Origin: Strigamia acuminata
Taxonomy: Eukaryota; Arthropoda; Chilopoda; Geophilomorpha; Linotaeniidae
DNA length: 64,000 nt
Direction: 5' to 3'
Assembly: GCA_949358305.1 (NCBI GenBank)
Contig: OX442314.1
Span: 49,484,581-49,548,580, forward strand
A program made the position numbers and the translations under genes. Of the stretch, positions 10,061 through 22,451 are shown one piece after another (position 1 is the first letter of the stretch; each line of letters begins with the position of its first letter). Below the pieces are notes generated by a model that did not search any database, had not been told where the DNA came from, and was given only the letters and a program-made list of their open reading frames with translations.

Positions 10061-10830
10061 TCTTTAAAAAATACCACCCATGGTCTTAGCAATTGTTTAT
10101 ACTTTAAATTCTATGCCATATGTGGAGCTACCTCCTCTGGCCAAGAATCTGGTTATGTGTAGTCTATAATTGCTAAATCTTCATCAAATAAGTATTTATT
10201 TCCCGTTTTTTTGTCCCAAGAGACTACAGCAACTTGCTCGGTGTTTGTCAACCATCCTTCGAGAGGAAGGTTTGTAAAAAAATTCGTGTCCCAAACCAAT
10301 TTTTACTGTTAGTCTTTGCAGCCAATCATCCAGTTTCTGAGATTTGTTTGGATCTGGTAGACAGACAAATGACCAATCCTCTGCATCTGGATTGTGAGAC
10401 CCCACAGTTCAAAACCACGCAGGATTAGCCACCCATCGTTTGGAAGTTTTGCTTGTATGCTGATTTCAGGCAGCCATAACGTTAACAAGAAGTGAAAGAG
10501 ACGCTAGTAATGTCACTTCCTGTAAACATTCGCTTCTTACCCACAATTCCTCAGCTCGCAGTCCAGTGGTATGTAGGTCTATGGTGCAACATACTTTGTA
10601 AAAAAAAATGCGCAAAGTGAAGTTGATAGATTTCTCGAAGTGCTGCAAGTTAAGGTCACATTAGGAGCAGGCACTAAGTTATTTTCGACAATAGGCCTAA
10701 ATGTACCAGTAGACTCTTGGAGGCAGAGAAAAACCGTGTCCAGCACATCTCCATCTGCAGAAATTGCATATTGAATAGTATAATTATGTGTTGCCTTTCC
10801 AGTTGGCGACTGCAAAATCGAATGTTTTGT
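10061..10830 (-). pseudogene. Degenerate transposase-like fragment
   Basis: On the minus strand the segment around 10579-10815 reads YTIQYAISADGDVLDTVFL followed by LQESTGTF. This resembles the region around the first catalytic Asp of DDE transposases of the Tigger/pogo kind. Frames then shift repeatedly toward 10196. No full-length frame or terminal repeats were found, so the call is tentative. Confidence 0.3.
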
Positions 10831-11039
10831 GTTTACCCTTTAGGGAAATTGTATGTGAGGAAATAAGTTCATAATTGAATCCACATTAATCCATATTAAA
10901 TATTGTTGATTTACGATACTTCTTAAGTTTATTTTGAAATTTGAGTTGTAAATCTGTAGCTGCATTTTAGATGCTTTCTGGTTCTGTATTTTCTAATCTG
11001 TTGACCAATTTTGTAATTTTTCTGCTCGATAGATGATTC

Positions 11040-11230
11040 TATTAAATGTGATTTTGCGTGGATTGGGTGCCAATTCAGTAATATACTGGATAAACCAAGG
11101 TAAACAGCAAATCTTTAATCCATTGGTAAAATGGCAAACTACATGTATTAATACCAACATGGTACTCTCAGACAACAATCCTCTCGAGACGCATGCAAAA
11201 CTCCAATTATTACATTATCCCCCTCCAAAA
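11040..11230 (-). repeat. Possible LTR remnant (low-coordinate side) of a Gypsy fragment
   Basis: A block of about 60 bp containing ccaattcagtaatatactgg recurs at 12690-12745 on the other side of the integrase remains. Read on the minus strand, a GGAGGGGG run at about 11218-11225 could be the polypurine tract. The exact LTR borders were not resolved. Confidence 0.4.
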
Positions 11231-11333
11231 ATCAATACACTCTTCTCCTTTCTCCAAACCGAACAGTAAACAGAAAGCAAGTACAACGCTAACAAAAACA
11301 AGCTAAAATTAAGAGAGACGGGTTACAATAAAA

Positions 11334-12600
11334 TCAAACTGAGGGCGCTGATTGACTTTCTAACTCTTGATCTGGGCTATCCTGCCAGAGCTGAACTCGA
11401 TCCACGTGGGTCAGGAACGGCTCGGATTTACCCTCTACCTTCTCCAGCAGCAGAATATTGTCATCGTAAAGCTCTTTGATCACAAATATCCCCTCCGTCA
11501 AAGGCAAAAACGGGTTCATCTGAAACAAGTTTGGATCGGGCAGCTTATGAGCCCTAATGCTGACTCTTTCGCCGACCTCAAAACTAACGCTCCTTCTCTT
11601 TCTATCGTAAAACCTTTTCTGCCTTGCTTGGGCGAGGGCCACTCTCTTCCGCTGCCAGACCCCCCATGTGAACGAGTCTACGGTGTAAGGCGTTCACTCG
11701 GTCCAGAGGCAGGAACTCTTCAGCCTTCAAATCAGAGTCTGGCTCCCCGGGCAATCTGGTACCCATTGCGCGGACCAACTCGAAGGGAGAAAAAGCCAGT
11801 TGAAGCATTGATGGCTGAGTTGAATGCAAACTCAACTTCGGGGAGAAATTTATCCCATTCGCAATGATCTAACCGGTTTATGGACATGGCAATCATTTTT
11901 TTAACCTTTTGAATCGGTCTCTCACTGCGATTGGACTGAGGACGAAAAGTTGTTATATGCTTTACTTTGATTCCCATCGCCTCGCAGCCCTCTCCGAACT
12001 CCCTTCCTGCAAAACACCTCGCATTATCCGTGATCACTTCCCGAGAGAACCCAAATTTGCACACAGTGCGTGTGAAGGCACCTAGCGTTATGCTTGCGGT
12101 AACGTCTTTAACCGGGATCAAATCTACCATTCTAGAGAGGGACTCCAGGACTATGAAAATGTAGCGAAACCCTTCCGCTGAAGAAACAAAACGACCTATA
12201 TGATCCACGTACAGTCTTTCCAAATTTAGCTGCCTTGACCGGATGCAACAAGCCCACTGGATTTAACTTGGGAAGTTTAAACCGTTGGCAGACTTTGCAG
12301 CACTTGCACCAATCTCTGACCTCCGAATTTACTCCGGCCATTACGCCTGCCGTTCGAATCGTAACACTGTCGCTGCCCGCCTTCTATGTCCGCTTGTACG
12401 AGAGGAATGGAGACACTTGAAATATTCCAAGCCGAGAGTCTTAGGCAAAATCACCTTTCGGCTCGAAAAGACGTTGAGGCTATCCTTGGCAGGAATGAAG
12501 TACAAAACTTCTTGCGCCCTTGGTCGAGTTTCATTCGGTCTAGCCACCTCTTCTCCTTCCCGAATTCCAGGTCTTCACCTGACAACTTACTAATCATCCG
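11334..12600 (-). pseudogene. Ty3/Gypsy integrase remains, frameshifted
   Basis: Pieces in different minus-strand frames line up as one integrase. First is an H2C2 zinc module: LHSS and SGH near 12400, then CKCCKVCQRF near 12300. Next is the catalytic core, with LYVDHIGRF, VITDNARCF and NRSERPIQKVKK carrying the D, D and E. After that comes a C-terminal chromo-like segment (FYDRKRRSVSFEVGERV) ending at 11334. Frame breaks occur near 12341, 12223 and 11740. Reverse transcriptase and gag are missing. A short direct repeat flanks the whole. Confidence 0.75.
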
Positions 12601-12689
12601 GTTCAAAAAAAAAATGAGTTATTTGCCATCGTTCATAGTTACCATTATTGTAATGAAAGGTGACTATTGTTAGAGTATAAATTACATTG

Positions 12690-12745
12690 GGCGCCAACCC
12701 AGTAATATACCGGATAAACAAAGGTGAACAGCCAATAAAAAATAT
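12690..12745 (-). repeat. Possible LTR remnant (high-coordinate side) of the 11-12 kb Gypsy fragment
   Basis: This block matches 11062-11115. Read on the minus strand it contains TTGGCGCCCAA, a sequence often found at a tRNA primer-binding site beside an LTR. The limits are uncertain. Confidence 0.35.
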
Positions 12746-12799
12746 AGATATTTGTTTGCTTTCCGGAAAAAGCAAGCAATAAACTTGAATGTTGAAATA

Positions 12800-14360
12800 A
12801 ACCAGCATAAATATTTATTTTTTGACATGAAGATACATTTTCTTAGAAAATACAAACAATAGTATCACATCATTTCAATGATTAAAATTATCAAACAAAT
12901 TTAAAACCAAACTGAACTATATTTCCTGGTGGTAGCACACAGACCACAGTTAGGAGTAATCAGGCTCAGCCAATGGGAAATAGGCCCAAGTTATAGTGAG
13001 CCAGAGTATATGTAAAAACTGCATTTGCAGAGTAGTAAGACAAACAAAAATTTATTTATTCTAGTGCAGAAATCATTTATCACATTTGCAGACAGGCCAT
13101 TTTGCCTTTTTGCAATACAGCAAATGAAACTAGCGTTGCCTAAAAAAATTGAAGTAAACCAAACATTTTCGAATAAATTATGATCTTACTGTGACTGTAT
13201 TATACTGTACCTCTCATCATGCTGAAGAAGATTCATCTTGTTGCAAATTGCTTGAAATTTGGACATTGCACTGTTGTAACGCCTCTTGTATACGTTTATG
13301 TTTAATGCCACAGCAGCATCCGTTGTAGCGATCAAAATGTAAATGTCGTCGAAACTCGAAACTCATCATCTTCAACTAATCGCAAAGGTTGCCAACGCTT
13401 ACTGTAAAAATTCGTTTTTATCATTCATTGGCGATTAAAATGGATTTTTTTTTAAAAAAAATTTTATGTCATAAATTGTAATAGTGTGAATTAAAATTGG
13501 AAATATTTAATGCTTGATGATTTTGAAATTTTTTTTTAATTCATGTTAAATTGTAGTCAACCGAATGAATATAAAAGTTGTCGTGAGGAATTGTCCTCTC
13601 TGTTGCTACTGTGTTAAGGATTGTTTCTACGTCAAGCGGTTGACGGTGTTTTCTCTCGGGAAACCCCGTAGTCACATCCTCGCCGTTAACGAGTGATGTT
13701 CCATGTCGATTCGGGCCGAGAAAATTCGTTGGAATTTGATTTCGAATTGGTCACTGGTATACTTTATTGGCTAATATGTTGTTCGGCATGATTATATTCA
13801 GTATTTGGGTATTGGTTGAAAAGAAAATTGTTTTTCTGTTTTAGCATTTTCCGCCATGGTAGCATACAGGCAAGTGGCTTCAAGATGTTAGTTATTTCCT
13901 TTTGTGCATTTTTTGTCAAGAATGCATTTGCTTTCATAATAACTATCATGCTGGCGTTGATCCACTCCTTTTTTTCCGGGGTCAGTACAAGACTTTAATG
14001 AGAGGATTTGCTACTATGGTTAATGCTATTTCATGCTGTGGTTTTGGGTGGTAATTGATCGCGGGTTCATCGTCCGTGAGCGAATTTATTTCTTGTTTGT
14101 TCTTCTGGGATAAATCGCCTGCAACAGTCTTTTAGGGAGTTTAGGTGGTATCTTTGATTTTGCCGTTCATGAAGTTGTTATAACGTGTCTCTAATTTTTT
14201 ACTCGAAACTGCCGATGAGAAATAAATTTAAATTTAAATAGATAAATATTTTTAAACAAATTTAGAAATTTTTTTTTTAAAAATTACATTATTAAAACTA
14301 AAGACCCTGTATGCCTCCTGACGAAACCCTGGATTGAATTTTCTAATGCTATAGCCCAAC
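12800..14360. other. No gene seen
   Basis: The DNA is AT-rich and only short unsupported frames are present. The segment around 13600-13690 (gggaaaccccgtagtcacat) weakly resembles 5425-5450 and may be an old dispersed repeat. Confidence 0.4.
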
Positions 14361-14413
14361 TGTATCAACTTTCGGTCTTTGAGATCAGAAAACACGACAT
14401 TTGCTTCTTCACG

Positions 14414-14480
14414 TTTGGTCGATTTTTTAATCGATTTTTTGGTCGATTTTTCGGTCGATTTATTGGTCGATTTTTTGGTA
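14414..14480 (+). repeat. 12-bp tandem repeat (tttttggtcgat)
   Basis: About five copies lie inside a short minus-strand frame, where they read as a repeated Lys-Asn-Arg-Pro motif. I see no other support for that frame as a gene. Confidence 0.65.
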
Positions 14481-15002
14481 TTTTCTTCAAATGTAAGAAG
14501 TGGTCCACTAATTCTCCAGCAACGTTGGAGATTATGTTGATTGCAACCTGCCCCACAACTTCTTTATAAATGTTAGTAACGGACATGTTCCAGGCTGAAA
14601 CTGAATTGAACATGTCATTAAGAAAATGTGAAAAGAGCTATGAGATATCGTAGTTTGGCTCTTACAAACTCAAGCAAGTTCCAAAAACAACTCACTTCCT
14701 AGGTAAAAAAAAGTTCTGCAGAATTCGACATGCTATGCAATAAAGTATTTTGCAGAAAAAATTATCAAATTCTGTATAATTTTGCAGCAAAATGATAACC
14801 TTTTCTTCAGAAAAAGGCAAAACCTTTTTATCCTTGTTTGAGTTGCTCTATCTGCCATTGAGTGAACATGTGGCCAATTTATTAGGGCTAAATACCAATC
14901 TTGCTACTTGTCTAGCAAAGATTGAGGGAGAATTGCTAAATGATTTCTCATTTTCAAGTTGCAATTTACCTAACATCACACCATTTCCAATTTCAACCTG
15001 AA

Positions 15003-15118
15003 AATGAATATAAAAGAGATAAAATGAAATAATGAATGTAAAACAGATTAAAGGAAATAATGAATATAAAACATTAAATGAAATAATAATGTAAAACAGA
15101 TTAAATGAAATAATGAAA
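15003..15118 (+). repeat. AT-rich tandem repeat beside the giant Gypsy insertion
   Basis: Four imperfect copies of a unit like aaaacagattaaatgaaata are seen. It is non-coding and lies about 110 bp before the target-site duplication at 15223. Confidence 0.7.
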
Positions 15119-15226
15119 AGTCATTCAAAAGAAATTTCTAAGTTTTTAACTTCTTCTTCTTCAATATCAGATTCAATCGGGTTCAATGGGTTGTACAAAT
15201 TTCCTGCAGCTTCTAAAAATGCTAGT

Positions 15227-15812
15227 TGTGACTGCTATGGTCTCGCCAGTGTAGTCAGGGGACTGATAACACCGGGTAGGGACGCATACTTCACGTAAAT
15301 AACGGGGAATCCCACAATATTGGTTGGTTGGCCTTTATTGTGTTGTCTAGGGGTATGGGGAATCCCGTTACCCGTTGCAGGGGTGCCACGAAGGCACGCC
15401 GCACCGGCAACCGACCCGTCACACACTGGGCGCGAGCCCAATGGGTGACGTGGTCGGTTCAACGTTACATTCATGCTGTACTTACCTACAGCCCGCAGTG
15501 ACCACTCATGGAGGCTGTATTGGGTGGAAAACCCAGATACTGAGCATCGCTGTGGTGAATGGGAAGGAGTGCAGAGTCCTCTCAGCCGGGACACGCCTTG
15601 TCCCCTCGTCTACTACAACACCCTGGAACCCTGTCAACACACGACCGTCCTGGTCGGTGTCCGCACTCTCTCTCTCCGCAACTCCTCCCCACACCACTTA
15701 GCTCCCTCCTTCCCCCGGGCTAGATCACCTTGCCCAATCAGGGGGTGATCTTGGGGCCGTATGGCGGTGTGTGGCAGTGACGTAGGTCACCCCAGGTGGC
15801 CTGACGGTCACA
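15227..15812 (-). repeat. 3' LTR of the giant Gypsy element
   Basis: It begins TGTGAC and ends GTCACA. It is identical to 29027-29612 except at one base. In this orientation it supplies the 3' end. Short open frames on both strands inside it are present in both copies and are not genes. Confidence 0.95.
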
Positions 15813-15825
15813 TCTCCCCCCCTCC
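15813..15825 (-). other. Polypurine tract of the giant Gypsy element
   Basis: On the minus strand GGAGGGGGGGAGA directly precedes the TGTGAC start of the LTR. This is the plus-strand primer position of LTR retrotransposons and fixes the element's orientation. Confidence 0.9.
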
Positions 15826-16556
15826 GAAAAAGGTAAGGAACACAGGGGCCACACACAACACCAACGGGGCCATGCGAACCGAGGCAAACACAACACGAGA
15901 CTTCCTTTGCCGAATGCGGACTGATGCCGTTGGTTCGAAAGTTACGGCACCGTCGTGCATCGGGCTAACGGTTGGTGTCACTCGTCCGGAGACTGCAGCA
16001 CCGCCCGCCCCCGATGGTAGCAACACGGGACAACGGAACTCACCCAAGCCTGGATTGGCCGAAAACAAAAATCAACTATTGAAAATTATACAAATTTAAA
16101 AAACAATTCACCGAGTCTGAGCGTAACAGACCCGGGATGAAAGAATAGTAATGACGATTAAACAAACAAAAAAAAATGTGTAAATCAAACAAGGATGGGA
16201 GAGGTTGGTCAATCCTCTCGAAAAAAAAAAAATTTTTACGTTAAACAAATCGTATCAAAGAAAGAATTAATAAAAAAAAAAACATATATTACAAAAATAC
16301 CAGCCGGGACCTGACCTAGGTCCATGGGCCGGGAGGTCCTCAGATGAGAAACTTCAGATGGCTTTTCCCCTTCACCGGTCGCTCATGGGAGTGGTGCGGC
16401 GTCGGTGACGCACGAGGCGCAACGCTTCCATGGCCGGACGTCCATGTTTCACCGGTTGCGGCAAGATCCTAGGGAAACAAATAAAAGGTCGGGACCGAAA
16501 TGGTCCGTCGTCTGTACAATTAGTAGCACACCACCGAGGCAGCTACCACGGCCTTT

Positions 16557-18551
16557 TCAGGGGCCTGGCGCATCCTCCGATGGTCGGTCCTCGTGCGAGG
16601 TTTCTTGCGAGACCTCGTCGCTGACGACAATTACTTCAGGTGACTCGAAAAGGGGCGGAGAGAAACTCTCCGCCTCCCTAACTGCCATGCGCGGTTCGGG
16701 GAGTGGTGCCAGCCTGGCTCCTTCCTCCGTTACTGCGGATGATGTTGACGCCGAAGGAGAAGTACGAGACTTCTTGGCCTTCCTTCCCTTCCTCCGTCGG
16801 GAACGGTGTGGTCTGCCTGGCGTCCTCGGGATGTCACCTGGAACGTCGCTGTCTTCGCACGGGGAGGAGAGGAGCATGGCGGCGTCCGCCCTTGCTTCCG
16901 TTTCCTCTTCCGATTGAGACTCCGGGGTCATCTGACCTTGTGGGGTACCGATCTCTGGTGAGAGGGTCTCCATGAACTCCTCAATCGTAGCAGGGGGTTT
17001 CCTTGAAGGTTGCTCGCCCCAGAGCGGCTCGAGCAGTGCTTCCATGTCCTCTGCCTCGTTCGCCAGCTCGGCGGGAGTGACGTCGACTTTGGCCACAGGT
17101 CGAATCGGCCACATCTGTACACTCATGGGCGGAGGGAGAAGCATGTACCACTTCTGCACGGATTCGCCCAAGCAGGCCTTCAATGCCCGCACGATCTCAT
17201 CCCATCGGCGCAGCCGTGATGTTTCGGCCGCGGTTGCCGGGATTTGGAGCGACATGTACATTTTCAGGCGAATCACGGCCAAAGCGGTTGCCGTTCAGGC
17301 CTCGTTCCTGAACGCATCCACAAATGCAACATGAAGGCTCCTCCACCGATTGAGTTCTGCTAACCAGAGGTTCATCACCTCAGGGGATGCTGCGGCTAAG
17401 CGTGGCACTCCGCTGATGATACCCTCTCTAGTGATGTACGGGGTACCTTGCGGTTCCCAGCGTATACCTGGTAGCGGGTTGCAGAGATCCGGTTCGAGGA
17501 TCGCCACAGTACCCTGATCCAAGGGGGTCGCGGTCGTCGCCGACTCGCCACCCTCCCGCGTCGTTCCGCTCGTCGCTGGTCCCAGTATGGCGGACCGCTG
17601 CTGTTCGCGGGCACCAAGGGACAAGCCCTCTAGTCCGCTCACATACAGCTGTCTCGCCACTGGCTCGGTTGTCGGCACTACTGGCGGCACAATACTCGTA
17701 TTTGCCTGCTGGGTGTCCGACGTTTCCACGGGAGGTGGCGTCATCGGGCCTCGTCTCGGCCTCGGCTCCATCTCCACGGCTTGCGAGTAGGTGGGTGGCG
17801 GTTCGGGGTGGCCGGAAACCGTCTCCGTCTCCATAGGTACATCTTGGGTGACGGTTCCTCCTGAGCTCTGCGAACCCTCATCCCACGCGGTGTCGTCCCG
17901 CACCAAGCGCGCCTCGGCCTCAGCCTCGGCCAGTGCTTGCCTCTGTGCTGCTGCGGCGCGCGCTCGTCTCGCATTCTCCTTAATACGCTTGCGCGTGTGT
18001 TTGGACTGGTATCGCTCCTGGTCCGGAGTCGCGTTGGGGACTTGCTTTCGCCAGTCCTCCATGGCAACACGCAGCTTCTCGGCCTCTACCTCTCCCCACT
18101 TGCTGCCTGGCTGGTTGACGTGCTGGCGCTTCGGGGTGGGCTGCGTTAGCCCTGCCGCTGCTGCGCCACGCGTCCTGGGCCTAGACCTCGTCGGCTGGGC
18201 GGCTCGAGAAGGACCTGGGAGCGGGTTGTCGAAGTCCACCACGGGCGTGTAGTCGTCTGGGGGAGCGTCACGGGAGAAACCGGCGTTAGCCAGTGTATCC
18301 AGACGTGTCTCCCAGTTCGGGGTGCTTGCCCACGATATCACCGACCGGCGAGAACGATCACCACCCGGGACAGACTGGTGCAGTTGGAACCAGCGCTGGA
18401 GCGGAAATGCGGAGTGCACGAGACCGAAACCCAAACAGTTCTGGCACGGCGCCTCACACGTATTCGGCTGGACTATCCAGCACTGACCCACGCAAATGGG
18501 GCAAATGCACCACCACTCCCACTTGCGACCCTCGCGATCTCCCGAATGTCT
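16557..18551 (-). pseudogene. Third ORF in env position, about 660 codons, split by one TGA
   Basis: One minus-strand frame is open from a TAG at 18552-18554 to the stop at 16557, apart from a single TGA at 17295-17297. No ATG starts it. Instead a strong acceptor (ttttgttatag) ends exactly at 18552, and the exon begins on a codon boundary, so expression from a spliced RNA is likely. The N terminus has a Cys cluster (CICPICVGQC, then CEAPCQNC and a His) that could bind zinc. Next come a basic, Ala/Gln-rich helical stretch with KHTRKRIKENARRARAAAAQ, an EPPPTYSQ sequence carrying a PPxY motif, and long Pro/Ser-rich regions. The C-terminal third has a globular-looking W/L-rich segment and then an RSRRRKGRKAKK cluster. 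No signal peptide or membrane span was seen, so it is not an ordinary envelope protein. Its function is unknown. Confidence 0.7.
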
Positions 18552-20584
18552 CTATAACAAAATCAATAAAGTAAAATTAATACCAATAATTAAAGTAGAA
18601 GAAAAATCACTCAAGGAGCAGCTGGCAACAGTGGAGTTGAGATAAGTGACGCGAGAGCGCGGTAAAACCTGCTTCTCAGCGTCCGGTCAGCGCGCATGCG
18701 TGAGAACACATTGCGTCACTGGTTCACAATATCGGCGGAGTCTTCGAGCGAGCGGAAGTTTGCTTCGAAGTTACGCCTGATAACGTCCCATCGAAAAACT
18801 ACGACTGGTGAAGCAGTTGCACGTTTTCAATGTGAGATGCAGCGGCAGTGCGATGAGTGTTTAAACTGCTCGCCGCCGTTTCTTCCTGACCACTAGGGAG
18901 GATCATAGGACCACAGCCGTTACGGAGATTGCAACTGTCATGGCGGAACGTTCTGAGCCAACGTGCCGCAATGAGCCGATCATCCGTGCCGTCTTGGTTC
19001 CCAGAATCCCCAAGTGAGATTGAAGATAATAATGAAAGCCAATTCAACACCAGCAACAGGCGATCGGTGGATGGTCGAAACCGTTCCGGCCGTGCGCCGC
19101 CGCTGGCTGAAAAACAACTCGAAAAACGGAGGAAAGGGAAAATTTAGAAAGTAAAAAACTAAGCTAGATAAATTAAGACCTGATCCTCAGAAGAAATGTT
19201 TGAAATTTTTTAAGACTTGAGATGGCGAAGCAGAAGGAGAAAAAGAATAAACTTCCACTTGCCGTAATATCTCGTAAACAACAAGCTATCAAGGAAAAAG
19301 AAGCAAGAAACCCAACAAACAGTAAAACTAAAAGCAAAGGGAATTAAAGAACAAGTTGGGATTGGAAGATCACACCGCGCCGCCGAGGGATTAGGGACTA
19401 ATCCCCCCTCGTCGCGGTTGACCTTTCCTCGCTTTCCGCATTGTTTCTGCGGCTTGCGGTCAATGACTGGAGGGGCGTCGCTAAGCTGACTGTCTCCACC
19501 AAGTCTGACCACAAGTCGGATCTTATACTGGTAACGCGCGAGATCTTTGTTGGACCCAGATACCCATAAAAACGGCATTGGTTCCTCACAAGATTCGCCA
19601 CCGCATCCCGCTAAACTAACGAAAGGTGTGGGAAAACGGTGATAGAATGAGAGAAAAAAAAGAAAAACTATTCGTGAGACTCAAAGAAAAAAAAGAAAAT
19701 AAACTGCCCATGTAAAAAAAAATACAAGAAGGAAAAAGGAAAAAAGGAAAAATAGAAGGAGAAATGATGATCGCGGTGGCGAACAAAAAGTGAAACTGAT
19801 CGCCGCCCGAACACGATCCGTGCGGAAAAACGAGGAAAAACCACGCTTTTCTCACACAAATGTTTGTGGAATCAAGTCAAGAACACAAATTGAGATTTCT
19901 CCCTAAGTGTTTCTGTGACTTAGTTCAGATGCGGTGCAGTTTTGTGAAAAACTCCCAACCTGCATCCGCGCCTGCTAACGGCGGCCGAAGCTGCCGCTTG
20001 CATTGCGATGAACGTAATTCGAGACGGAATGAGGGGAGAGGGGCAAGGGATGAGCGAGTGTCAACAAGTGATGTTAAATAAGAACGGACAAAGTCCAAAA
20101 CGAACCAGTCTTACCTTCATTGCGAAGAAAGATAACTTCTCGGCGAAAAATTTCGGCGCAAACGAGAGGGAAAAACTGATGTTGACAGTGTAAAACACTC
20201 AACACAGAATGGGGAAACAGGATGTGAAAACCCTCGACCAAGTGCCTTTGGGTCTAAACAATACCCGACCCCTGCCCTGTGATTGGAGACCTAGCTCCCC
20301 CTCCTCCCCTTTATTGGGGCAATCCCAATATTCCATCGAAAAATATTCCATGGGGACATAAGATAAGAAAAATAGCACAACAAAATTGGTTTATTGCAGG
20401 AAACCATTTCCACCAGATGTCCACATGAGTTGGAATTAATATTTCAGCAAAATAACTTGCTTGAAAAATAGCGGCCACGATGTTTCCATCGTTGCCATGG
20501 CTACGCGTCCACCGGAAGATGCCGTGACGTCACTCCAGCGACTCAGTCATCAACACGTGGTTTCACGGAAACGTGAAAACGCGG
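18552..20584 (-). other. Non-coding stretch between pol and the third ORF
   Basis: No frame here is supported. The stretch contains the splice acceptor at 18552-18565, purine-rich and pyrimidine-rich patches near 19620-19780, and no match to the LTRs. It may hold RNA-processing signals. Confidence 0.5.
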
Positions 20585-22224
20585 TTAATGGTCATCACGG
20601 AATCTCAACGGCTTGTTACGTAGCCGTTTACCTAAAACCGGGCGTCGCGGAGAAATCCTCATCGGTTTCTTCCTCGCACGCTTCGTTTTACGTTTAACTC
20701 CGGTTACTTCGGTAGGCGGAGCCACAGGAGTTGGCGGCGGGCCCTCAGCTGCAGGTTCGATGACCCCAACAGGTGGAACCGTTTCCGCCGCATCCTCGGC
20801 TACCGGCCAGGTGGGTGTGGACTCGGGTGGTATATACCGCCTCAAGTTCACAATATTTACCGGACCTTTACATTTCAGCGTAATCGGCGTTGCCACCGTG
20901 TACACCAAAGGACTGATGACCTTTGTGACAACGTACGGGCCTTCGAATCGATCTTCCAACGACGCAGCATAACGGAGCGCTTTAACCGACAGTGGGTGAG
21001 TTCGAAGCAATACCAAATCATCCACCTCAAATGTATCGTCGCTACGATGTTGATCGTAATAAGACTTCTGTTTCTGTTTAGCCAGCGACTTATTTTTGAG
21101 CGCTGCCTTCAACAACACATCCATCCTAGAGACCAACATTCTCACCGTGTCGTACGGCTGCTCGGGGTCGAAGGGTGCATCCAGAGCCACACCGCGACTA
21201 TCCCAAAACGGACGTAACTCACGGAGATACGTTAGCATTGCTGGTGATAAACCCGTTGTTGCCGATGGGGCCGTGCGCAAGGCGAAATTAATGCTATTGA
21301 TGCATCGGTCCCACTGGTCATGTTCGGACGTGAAAATCTGAAGCATAATTTTAATGTTCCGATTGACTCGTTCGGTGTAATTAGTTTGCGGGTGGTATGG
21401 TGACGTCCTTAACGGAGTGACACCTGCCTCCCTGCACAACTCATTGTATACCTCTGAAATAAATTGTTTTCCGTTATCACTTACGATGAACCGAGGGCAT
21501 CCATGATTATGAAAGAAACGCAACAACACGGGCACGACACTTGAAATTTTCGCCGTCCGCATCGCCGTAGTCTCAACCCATCCAGTGGCATAGTCCACAA
21601 TCACCAGAATATACCTGTTCCGGTCTCTCGTCATTGGTTTCGGGCCCATGAAGTCGACTCCGAGTCTTTCGAATCGGCCTATCATTGGTGAAACTGGCAT
21701 CAGGAGTCCGGTTGGTTTCCTCTGCACAGGCTTGCAGCGCTGGCAACGGTCACACCTTGCGATGTAATCCCGCACACTGCGTCTGAATCCAGGCCAGAAA
21801 AAACTCCGACGTAATCTCTCAGTTGTAACATCGACACCGCCATGTCCAGACAATGGGTGATCGTGCACAACCTTGAGACAGCGGTCATGCAACGAAACTG
21901 GCACCACGATTTTCAGTCCGGAGCCGTATTCCGTGTTTTCCAGGAACATATCTGTCTTCAACGGGGCGTTTATATACAACACTCCGTTTGAAGCTAACAT
22001 AAAGTCAGTCTTGTACTGTAGCATGAGCGGTGAGAGTTGGGATAGGGACGTCTCGTCTCCTTTCTCCATCTTCAACCACTTAATTAGGATCGCACAATCG
22101 GCGTCGGCCAACTGACCCGTCCGTATCTCATCGAGAGACATAGTTAGATCAGCCGACCCAGAGGCCAAAAGTGAGTGTGACAGCAAAAGTGCGTTCGCTT
22201 CTCCGGGTAGAGCCTCTGATGTCG
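20585..22224 (-). pseudogene. pol: Gypsy integrase part of pol, cut off from RT by a MITE
   Basis: The frame holds a zinc module (CLKVVHDHPLSGHGG, then CDRCQRCKP) and a catalytic core. The core D, D and E lie in GVDFMGPKPMTRDRN, ISDNGKQF and TERVNRNIK. A C-terminal region follows (KQKSYYDQHRSDDTFEVDDLV), typical of the GPY/F-type end. A Lys/Arg-rich tail ends at 20585. The frame is intact, but it is separated from RNase H by the insertion at 22229-22447, and its apparent start inside the insertion is not a real initiation site. Confidence 0.9.
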
Positions 22225-22228
22225 TTAA

Positions 22229-22447
22229 CACTAGAAAGGCCAGACCGTTTTTGTATGTTCTAGGATAATTGCATTTTTTCTTATTATTTTTTAAGAAAAA
22301 ATGTCACATTTGCTGATTTATGATGTAAAACATCACAAATTAGCTACTGAAGTAAAAAAAAATAGCATTGTAAACCCATTGGGTTTATTGCTACAGCTTT
22401 TGTAAACAGTTGTACCGGTCAAAATGACCGGGTTGGCCTTTCTAGTG
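22229..22447. mobile_element. piggyBac-type MITE, 219 bp, inside pol
   Basis: Ends CACTAGAAAGGCCA are inverted with respect to each other, and TTAA flanks the element at 22225-22228 and 22448-22451. TTAA duplication and a C(A/C)CTAGAAAG-like terminus are typical of piggyBac-related elements. The interior is AT-rich with no transposase. The insertion plus one TTAA adds 223 bp, which shifts the pol frame. Confidence 0.9.
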
Positions 22448-22451
22448 TTAA

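Noticed and set aside
15235-15748. Coding genes inside the LTR (119-, 108- and 91-codon frames)
   Set aside because: The frames overlap on both strands and are copied exactly in the other LTR. They show no domain, so they are chance frames in LTR sequence.
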